Assembly (NCBI RefSeq): GCF_016920785.2
Contig: NW_024609958.1
Location: forward strand, 2,232,001 to 2,296,000
Length of the DNA stretch: 64,000 bases
Source of the DNA: Ixodes scapularis
Lineage: Eukaryota; Arthropoda; Arachnida; Ixodida; Ixodidae
Direction: 5' to 3'
The notes under the pieces were generated by a model. The model did no database searches, had not been told where the DNA came from, and worked only from the letters and a program-made list of their open reading frames with translations. Below are positions 56,697 to 64,000 of the stretch, in pieces. Position 1 is the stretch's first letter; every line of letters begins with the position of its first letter. The translations under genes and the position numbers were made by a program.

Positions 56697-57168
56697 AGGG
56701 CTATTTTTGGGGCGCGAAACGCGAATTTGTAGTTGGCGCACGCAAGAGCCCGAGGAAAAGTGACTACTACAGTCACGTGACTGGTAACTATAGTCACGTG
56801 GTGCTTGCGCTCTTTCGAGAGCTTCCTCCGGGCTCTAAAAGTTACTTATTAAACTTTCTTGAAAAGGGCGCAAGCATCACGTGATAGACCTGTACGCCTG
56901 TAAGAAATTGGCGGCGGCGGCTCGTCGGAGTGTTCCCTTCCGGCGGCGGCGCGGCGAAACGCGTTCAGCCGGCGGCGCGCCATGCTCAGCGTGCGGCGGC
57001 GGCGAGGGGGTTCTGGTTCTGGGGACTTCAGCGGAGGGCTGAACGGCTCCGACATAACTTGCGGCGGCTGCGGCGCAGCGTGTCGTCGCAAAGGTTTACC
57101 TAGTGATATGTGGCGGCTCCCGCGCACCCAAACTACAAATTCGTTTCGCGCGGTAAACATGGCTCTAT
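56697..57168. mobile_element. MITE with GCGCGAAACG termini, GC-rich interior
   Basis: The left GGCTATTTTTGGGGCGCGAAACG..AATTTGTAGTT is mirrored by the right (reverse complement AGAGCCATGTTTACCGCGCGAAACGAATTTGTAGTTT). Frames in its GCGGCG-rich interior are not credible genes. Confidence 0.65.
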
Positions 57169-57776
57169 AATTTTTTTTTGTTTGTTTTTACTTTATCCTA
57201 AGACGTACTTCACCCATTCAGGCTGTTTCATATTTTTTTCTTTATTTGCAGATTTTTTTTAAGATCGCATTTGCGATTCGACGCCATGTGGGCCCAGGTG
57301 CCGCCTCTAGAGTAGAATTATCGCAGGTTTTGTTGGCTAACCCGGTGCGAACTGTCTACGCGAACGCTGAGAAGCGGCGTCCGCGTCGCACTGGCCATGC
57401 CTACTTCCATCTGATACATATGCCGGCCGGAAACCGGTGATATGTCACTCTGCTCCATTTTATTTTTGTGTTGTTGCACTACCTAGCAGAGTGCCAACTC
57501 CCCCCCCCCCCCCCCCTTTCCCCTTTCTGTCCATCGCATACCAGACACACCAGGCAAAGCTAGCATGAGCTCAATACTGAGAGTGTGCGACACCTAGACG
57601 GGACACGGGAAGACACACGGGAAGCCAGTGGTTGGCAGCGCCACCAAAAACAGCGTCAGCGTTTAGTGAGGCTGTAGATCTTGGACCTCTCCCCGCAGCA
57701 TCTTCAAGGAGTCTCCGCCTTCCCATGGCCGTGTTTCTCGTCCTCGCTCCGGAGGGAAGGTGTGACATCCTGAGAT

Positions 57777-58212
57777 TATAAAACCTGCTCGCGTCCAGCA
57801 TTCTCTGTGTGGGTTTTCACTTCGTTAGACCCGCAGGAGTTACACGGAGCTCGGGTTCAGTTGTGTGCCCTGCTGTTGAAAGCGGCAACGGCGGCAACAG
57901 GACCCCTTGTTTTTCTATTATCTGCTCTGGAATAAGCCACTGGAAAACGTTCGTGTTCGCGGTGCTCTGGAAATTCCTACGGGACGACGTTCATGAGAAC
58001 CAGTAATTGATAAAGTTTACATGAGAACCATTTTTCGCTCCTCTTAGTATTTAATTGCTCTTCACTTGCCGGCGGATTGCGTAAACGTGCTGGAATTGAG
58101 ATGGTGGACACGGTTTTTGCCGGCGCTTGGAAGGCATCTGTGTTCTCAAGTTCCAGGTCTCGTGTAAAAACGTTTGCGCCGTGTTCGGCCCTGAACGTAG
58201 CGCTGTGCTAAG
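57777..58212 (+). promoter_or_regulatory. Possible alternative promoter and first exon
   Basis: TATAAAA at 57,777-57,783, and a donor CTAAG|GTAAGC ending at 58,212. It could supply another untranslated exon to 58,683. Weak evidence. Confidence 0.3.
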
Positions 58213-58680
58213 GTAAGCCAATCTTAGAAACTAAGTTTGCTGCTACACGGAATATCGATGCCAGTCAATTGCGTTGAATACGAAATCCTTTTGCGAGGAG
58301 CTGCGCTCTGACGCCACTGTGTTGTCGCACACTTCCGATGGCTACAACGCACAACGAGGAGGAGGGGTCTACTCTTGGATACAACGTTTGACGTCAAAAA
58401 TCAATGCCACCGCTGCTTAGTGTTGCCAGTAGAGCCACAGTTAGTGATCATGACGTGTAAGCTTTAAAATTTGTCTTATCGAAACAAAATAAAAATGTTG
58501 AGATATTTCGCAGAATTATTCAGGGGTAAATATTTTGTACACGGTGAATGTTTATAAAAATCGATGACCATTTATTCATGTTTCGCAGAAGCTTTCCTTT
58601 GAACCCGGTGCTTCCACATTCCAAGAACAAAATTGCGGTGTCGAGTTTCGAGGCTATATTTATGTTATTATTTCTCTTTT
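58020..58680. other. Intronic/unique sequence
   Basis: No other feature is visible between the alternative donor and exon 2. Confidence 0.4.
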
Positions 58681-58706
58681 AGGAGGACGTTCTTGTTAGA
58701 CTGATT

Positions 58707-61056
58707 ATGTATCGCAATATCAGCAACATGCTGCTCGTACTTTTTGCCGTGGTGCTTATTCTACCGGCATTTCAAGGCGGTAAGTTTGATTAATTATGTA
58801 CCTATTTAACAAGCATAATATGGTCTTTCTGATTTCTCTCGAAATCTTTTTGCTAGTTTTCCTTTAAGGAAAAAAAAAAAAAAACTCCTGTGATTGGATG
58901 CCACCGGTGCTCTGTGAACGTCGTTTGATATTGCAACCAATGCTTTAAAAAGTAAGGTGTCTGACGAGGTCCTCACAAGTAGTTTTAATACCTATCTGAC
59001 CCAAAAAGAGGTCAGCGCATCGTATACCATTTAAAAGTGCTCCGAGGAGTTTTTTTGAGATCGCCTCTATCTGGCGTTAACTCACTTTATACGCTCGAAG
59101 CCTCCTAGAAATCTGTAAATCATAACGATGCGCGGTCGGTTTCCCCATTTAAAATGAAAAACGCTTAAAAATCTCTGTAATACAACATTAGAGCGCAGCT
59201 CTTGAGGAGTTGTAGGGGAGGGTACGGAGGGGAGGGTATGCCAATCGTCCTACTCCGTACTCCTTCCTCCCCTTCTCCTCTCCTCCTCTATTCCCTACTC
59301 TACTCTCCTTCTCCAAATCAGTTTCCCCGCTAAGTTTAGCGGGGAAGATGACGTCACATGACTTGGTGTCACGTCACCTATGAACAAATTCAGTTTCTCC
59401 ACTAGATTTAGCGGGAATATTGGCGTCACTTGACGTCATCAGATGACCTCCATTTATCGGGGAATTGAATTGGTGTAGAGGTCACGTGAAGCCAGTTTTC
59501 TCGATAAATCTAGCGGCGAAATTGAATTTGTCCGCTAAATCTGGCGGAAAAACTGAATTTCCCGCTAAATTTAGCGGGAATAGAATTGGTGCTGAGGTCA
59601 CGTGACGTCAATTGTCCCATAAATTTAGCGCGGTCACGCCGATGCCGATGGCGCTCAACCCGGAAACGGGCGCCTAAGTGCTGCGCTCTAAAAAGCCGAA
59701 GGCCGGGACGACATCTGACCAATAAGAACGTGATATTTCGTTGAGATTGCAAACGCTGTTATTAGAAAGAGTGTATGCCTTTGTAGATTATAAAAGCATA
59801 CAAAACGCAGTCCAAAATATTTGTTTCGTGTTTCGCGGAGAGGGAACGTAATACTGCGATAATCGTCTCAAAAAGAGCGCACTATTTATTATATTCCACG
59901 GGAGTGATGTGTCCGGTCGTCAGCTTTTGAGCGCGTGCTCGCAAGATTGAATCGTAGTCCGGGTTGTATGGGCAACGAACCGCGCGCATTCAAGATATCA
60001 CTCCGCGGTTCCACCGGTCGGAGGCGCCAGAATCCTTCGCTTCCTAATGGCTGACATTGATCCTGGCTTCGGAACATGTTACTCCAATCGCCAGAGATGT
60101 CCTTTGTCTGTTGTAATTATTGATTGCATTTTTCATAGGGAAATCGGCCGTGTATTGTAATGATTAAGGGATTTCTAGGATACTTAGAGCAAGCAGAGTG
60201 AGTTGTCGCCATATTCATGCGATCTCAGAAACCTCCTCAGGGCACCTTTATGAGTGTCATACACCCTACACAGTTGAACTGCTAACCTTTTGTCTATCAC
60301 TTGCGTTCGAGAAATTTTATATTCTTGATGTCGCAAATGAAGCGGTCGTGGCCCCTCGGGGTAATGCGGTTTTTGCAAGCTTCAGGGTGGGTTAATCAAT
60401 TCGTTATTAAAAATGCAGCTAATATGTAGTGCGAGAAATAACTGGTGATGATGTTTATCAATATCATCGAATGTTTTGTGCAGATGGACCAATTTGCACA
60501 CCTGCCATTAAAATGTTTTGTTGGATAACTTGAAATGATTATTGTTGTTCCTAATAAAAATTATTGACAAAAGTAGAACTTGAAATCAAATTTTAATTAG
60601 CCGAACTTCTGCCTACGATCTTACAAAGATACGACCATTTACGCGATGCTTTCGCAAACTCACGGTGCGTGCTAATGTAATGCAATTAATGGAATTGTGC
60701 AAGGGAGCTGGACAAGACTAACGATAATAATCTCTGGAGGAGGGGGACAAAGAATAATCAAAGATCTCCAAACACAGTTTAGAGATTTCTGCTTCTCTTT
60801 TGTTTCTGTTTTTCTGTTCTTGGAGATTAGTGCTTGTCCTTTGTCGCCCTTGTTCCCCTTCTCCAGAGATTACTATCAGTGCTTGCGTTTGCTGTTTACG
60901 CAATACTAAAGCTCACACTAATCACCTTGCCTTTCTGTACATTCAAAAACAATTTCTTTTTCAGAGGGATTTTCATCTGGGATTAAATCTCGTTTTCACT
61001 GCTTGGGTTTTACTGAACCGATGTTGTCTTTATTTTGCAAACTTAGTGGATCTAAA
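58707..61056 (+). CDS. Predicted small secreted protein gene, coding exons 58,707-58,779 and 60,965-61,056 (3' end beyond)
   Basis: Exon 2 opens after a pyrimidine-rich acceptor (TTTCTCTTTTAG, 58,682). The ATG at 58,707 starts a 24-codon signal peptide with hydrophobic core MLLVLFAVVLILPAF and ends GGCG|GTAAGT (phase 1). Exon 3 follows CTTTTTCAG at 60,964. The one-base phase joins cleanly (Glu at the junction) and continues GFSSG...FHCLGF...LSLFCKLSGSK for 30 codons to AAA|GTAAGT. Two consensus donors, two good acceptors and a matching phase make coincidence unlikely. At least one more exon is needed; none is evident before 64,000. The product would enter the secretory pathway, and two cysteines fit a disulfide peptide. 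Family unknown. Confidence 0.6.
59186..59696. mobile_element. Element built of palindromic CCCGCTAAATTTAGCGGG units (inside intron)
   Basis: Termini TTAGAGCGCAGC and GCTGCGCTCTAA are inverted. The interior has at least eight degenerate GCTAAAT.TAGCGG palindromes alternating with GACGTCACGTGAC motifs. A relative fragment lies at 46,795. Confidence 0.7.
60718..60893. mobile_element. Small foldback element in the predicted intron
   Basis: TAATCTCTGGAGGAGGGGGACAA is mirrored by the right arm TTGTTCCCCTTCTCCAGAGATTA, with about 100 bp between. It lies about 70 bp upstream of the exon 3 acceptor. Confidence 0.65.
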
Positions 61057-61706
61057 GTAAGTCTTGCGGACAATCAAATGCAAATGAGATATTTTAGATA
61101 ATATAAGGCAACTTTCTATTTTTTTAAATGCGAAAACTAATTATTTACTTTCGATATTACTAAAAACCTGAGTTTGGCATAATAACGTGCAATATTGTAG
61201 AAAACATTCACAATGTTACCAAGTTAGTGATACATTGCGTAGACGGGGGTGACATAAGGCGAAAATATGTGGCGCTCTTTTTATATTGTCCATTCTACTG
61301 GTGTTAGGTGAATTGAGTAATTTGACAAGCTCGAAAGCGGTAGGTATTCGAGAGGTGAAAACTCCTGGGCTCGAAAATTCTCGAGGGTTTTATTTTGGAA
61401 AATATTTCTTGCCTAAATATATTTTATAGTTCTTAGCAAGAACGAATGCCTAAATTTTCTGTTGCTCAATCGTTTCTTTGCGCTGATGTCACGCTCGTTC
61501 TTTTACTAGCATTATATCACACCTTCCAAGGCTATTTAAGACCTAGCACAGTCTCACAGAGTTCTACGGTGCGCTTGACGACCACCACCGTCATTGATCA
61601 CCTCACGCACTAACAGCCCTTTCCTATACCCGAACATTCGGCTATGACGTCACGCAGCTGTAGTGGCACTGCTGTCGTAACAGCACAATCGCAGAGACTG
61701 ACGCGG

Positions 61707-61844
61707 ATCTGGTTCCTGCACACGCGCAGTGCCCACCCCTGGTTTGGGCAAAAGCTAACTTGTTTTGAAAGAGGTCTCACCGACACACCGCTGACAAACA
61801 AGTCCCCGTGTGGTGTGGGCACTGCGTGTGCACAGGAACCAGAT
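61707..61844. repeat. Inverted repeat with 31-bp arms
   Basis: ATCTGGTTCCTGCACACGCG (left) mirrors the right arm CGTGTGCACAGGAACCAGAT. A run of about 19 G follows at 61,849. Confidence 0.75.
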
Positions 61845-61869
61845 ACTGGGGGGGGGGGGGGGGGGGGAG

Positions 61870-62100
61870 GCGTGTTCAGCGGTGCCATTCCCGTGTCCGC
61901 GGCGTACGTGCCGCGGATTCCTTTCGAGGTTAAGACGCGCCTAGGTCGGGGCGCGGTACCTGAAATCCCCGCTGAGGCATGGTTGTATAAAAACAATATT
62001 AATTGCACTGCAAAGCCTTGCAGACTAAAGATTTTAGAAAACATCACGCGCCACCCCCTTTTTGTACTACTATCCAATAAAAGTTACAACAAAAAGTGTT
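61870..62100 (+). repeat. Second copy of the core of the 18,521 transposon
   Basis: Shares CCTAGGTCGGG.CGCG, GCTGAGGCATGGTT.TATAAA and the AATAAA hairpin region with 18,700-18,925. Both encode AEAW.YKNNINC.AKPC.LKIL. The termini of the first copy are not seen here. Confidence 0.65.
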
Positions 62101-62249
62101 TTTTTCCGTCTGTTTGCACGGAAAAACCCAGTTCCAGCCTCTGATTGCCCGGCGCGCCCTCGGCGCGGCCCCTGGCAACAGCGGCGGCCTCCGCGATTGG
62201 CCCGCACGAATGACCGATTCGGTATCGTTTTAGAAACGGTGAAGAATCC

Positions 62250-62480
62250 CTAATACCGGGCGATATAGCCGGTTCAGACCCGACAAATTACCAGAAAACG
62301 GTGCTGGATACGGTATATCAGCGTGGCGTAGGCCGATTCAAGTGATGTTCCTCTGACATCGGCCACATCACAGTAATACTGGCCCGATCTTTACGATCCA
62401 GCGCCAATATCGGCAGTATCAGAATGACATTGACCCAATTTCTCCGATCCAACGCCAATACTGGCTCAATACTGTGTGCT
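62250..62480. repeat. Repeat of GGCCxATxTxGGC motifs ending TGTGCTGCCTGGG
   Basis: Reiterated CCAGCGCCAATATCGGC / CCAACGCCAATACTGGC and a terminal TGTGCTGCCTGG suggest one end of a MITE. No opposite end was recognised. Confidence 0.4.
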
Positions 62481-63189
62481 GCCTGGGTATTCTGTGTGTG
62501 TGTGTGGGGGGGGGGGGGGGGGCGTTCATTACAAGGGGCAAAAATGTTTCCATTTACACACTTCGTGAAAATGTCATATTAGGCGCCGAAGACACGCCAA
62601 GGTACTGTGGCATATCTCCAGTGATGGAGGCGCACCCACGGCTGGTCGGGGGCGCGCCACAATCGCCATGCTTTATAAATTACCAACCTTTTTGGGGCGC
62701 TTTCGGCGTGCCTTTTGCAGAAGGAAGACCGCCGCGCCCTACGAAGCTCCCTCAACACGAAAAGCAACCCGACCGTTCTTAGGTGTTATATATTGCTATC
62801 CGGCGGGCACGCTCAGGTATATTCGCGACTACGCGTATGTGATGTTCTATGTCTCGTCGTGACTTCATTTGGGAGACTTCCGAACACGGCATTCCAGCTG
62901 GACTCGCCCACCTCGTCGAGTTGGGGGGGGGGGGGGGGGGGAGGGGGGGTCACACCACCAGCGACCGGGTGCTGCCCGAGGGGAATCGGACGTCCCGTTA
63001 CTTCTCGCAGCCGATAACGGCTGGAAGGTGCGGTTCCGGACTCATTGGCAAACTGAACTCTGGTCCTGGCTCTATTCTGGAGGCTTCGACCACGGCATTC
63101 TTGCTTGCCTCCCGCCCCGCCGAGCGACGAGTCGCATGCTACCACCGCCGGAGCGCCGCCCGAGTTAGCTATTAAAAAAAAAAAACTCG

Positions 63190-63372
63190 GCGTCAACTTT
63201 TCTTGGCGATGGAGTGGAAGGTACAGCCCCGCGTTCCCTCTCCCATTTTGAGTGTACGCAGTCTCTCACCTCCACCCATTTCCGGGTAGAGGAAAAGAGC
63301 CCCCGCCCACTCAAAATGGGAGAGGGAACGCGGGCCTGTACCTTCCACTGCATTGCCAAGAAAAGTTGACGC
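63190..63372. repeat. Hairpin with 65-bp arms, three mismatches
   Basis: Arms 63,190-63,254 and 63,308-63,372 (GCGTCAACTTTTCTTGGC ... CCCATTTTGAGTG and complement) enclose 53 bp, able to form a long double-stranded RNA if transcribed. Confidence 0.9.
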
Positions 63373-63379
63373 GGAGTGT

Positions 63380-64000
63380 AGGCGTCGGATTTCCAGTTTC
63401 TCCTCGGTCCCGTAACGGCTTGCAGGTGCGGGTCCAGACGCTCTAGCAGACAGGACGGACCCAGTGGCAGACCGGGGCTTTCGGGTCGACTTCGTGGAAT
63501 TGGGGAGAGGGTGAGGATGAACTGCGGAATAGGGTGACAGTTCCTGGCGGGGTCGCGTCGAGGGAAGCCGGAGAAAAAGCAGCTCGCGGTATGGAGGAAG
63601 GACGCCGACACGCGGGACGCCGAGAAAGTGCGGGGTTTTGGAGAACGAGTCCCAGGACGCAAGGCCGTTGGAGAGGGGACCCGGCGAGACGACGCAAGAG
63701 ATGGAGTCAGAGACGGAAGAAGGACATCGCCTAGGAGCCGGGCCTGGTGCGGAACCCCTGCGAGCACCGCAAGCCCGCAAGAGATGCACGGCAGGACATG
63801 TGAGCCCTGTATCGTCAAAGCCTCATTAGTGTTTTATTAGTTCAAAGATATGCATAAAAACTTAACCCGGCGATCAGTGTTGTGAATTCCTCCGCCCTGT
63901 GTGAACCCTGAAGACGGTAATGCACGCCGCCGTCACACGTATATGACCTCGTATGAAGTGTAACCCCCGACCGCCGAAGCCCGCTCGCATGGATCAAGTT
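63380..64000. other. GC-rich segment, no gene recognised
   Basis: Several overlapping frames exist on both strands (for example 63,165-63,818 minus), as expected by chance in GC-rich DNA. CGGTCCCGTAACGGCTTGCAGG resembles 63,010-63,035, hinting at an old duplication. Confidence 0.35.

Noticed and set aside
61500..61570. Second promoter (CTATTTAAG then TCACAG)
   Set aside because: A TATA-like word alone without a following exon or donor; insufficient.
61849..62950. Long poly-G runs (61,849; 62,507; 62,924) as G-quadruplex regulators
   Set aside because: Homopolymers of this kind are common beside MITEs and prone to sequencing length errors; no regulatory context.
63165..63818. Long antisense frames (217 and 198 codons)
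   Set aside because: Two overlapping frames in GC-rich DNA that cross a 65-bp hairpin; low-complexity Arg/Ser/Pro composition typical of chance.
1..64000. CRISPR arrays, bacterial operons or rRNA genes
   Set aside because: None found; sequence character is eukaryotic throughout.

Overview
The window is eukaryotic, repeat-rich nuclear DNA from an arthropod, most likely a hard tick. That assignment is inference from the style of the Gypsy, Penelope-like and tRNA-SINE families and from intron-split secreted-peptide exons; no long host gene is present. There is no bacterial gene structure, no operon and no CRISPR array. Nearly every long reading frame is a transposable element.

Layout. 1-1,104: tail of one LTR element with a 28-bp tandem array, then a reversed retropepsin fragment. 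3,200-10,472: a three-level nest. A hAT-type element (8-bp TSD GGGTAAAG) contains a Ty3/Gypsy element (identical 367-bp LTRs, TSD ATAT), whose gag contains a 403-bp MITE (9-bp TSD). 10,740-22,000: foldback MITEs and two copies (A, B) of a multi-kb duplicon, each carrying a private DNA transposon (hAT at 13,485; an 8-bp-TSD element at 18,521). 22,377-25,840: an almost intact Penelope-like element (PLE, minus strand) with RT, GIY-YIG nuclease and a hammerhead-like motif, broken only by two in-frame TAG codons. 25,808-40,520: further duplicon copies (C/E, D) with a degenerate Gypsy (V, V') carried twice; one copy has a solo LTR, the other a PIF/Harbinger-like MITE. 40.5-46.9 kb: unique sequence, a 724-bp MITE, a gag fragment and inverted PLE remnants. 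47,034-51,443: a hAT element whose left target-site duplication was itself split by a deletion-derivative Gypsy with intact Gag, tRNA-Pro-type primer site and truncated pol. 51.4-64 kb: mostly MITEs and hairpins around a predicted small secreted-protein gene (TATA box at 54,733; exons near 54,765, 58,683 and 60,965).

The parts interact mainly as genome archaeology. Because the duplicon occurs several times, at least five insertions (hAT-2, the 18,521 element, the solo LTR, the Harbinger-like MITE and the 35,117 palindrome) can be read directly against an empty paralogous site within this window. Four PLE 3' ends carry hammerhead-like folds with compensating stems, three of them next to (TA)n tracts, and PLE ends recur as long inverted repeats. 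These, plus two candidate cysteine-containing secreted-peptide exons, are the most interesting content.
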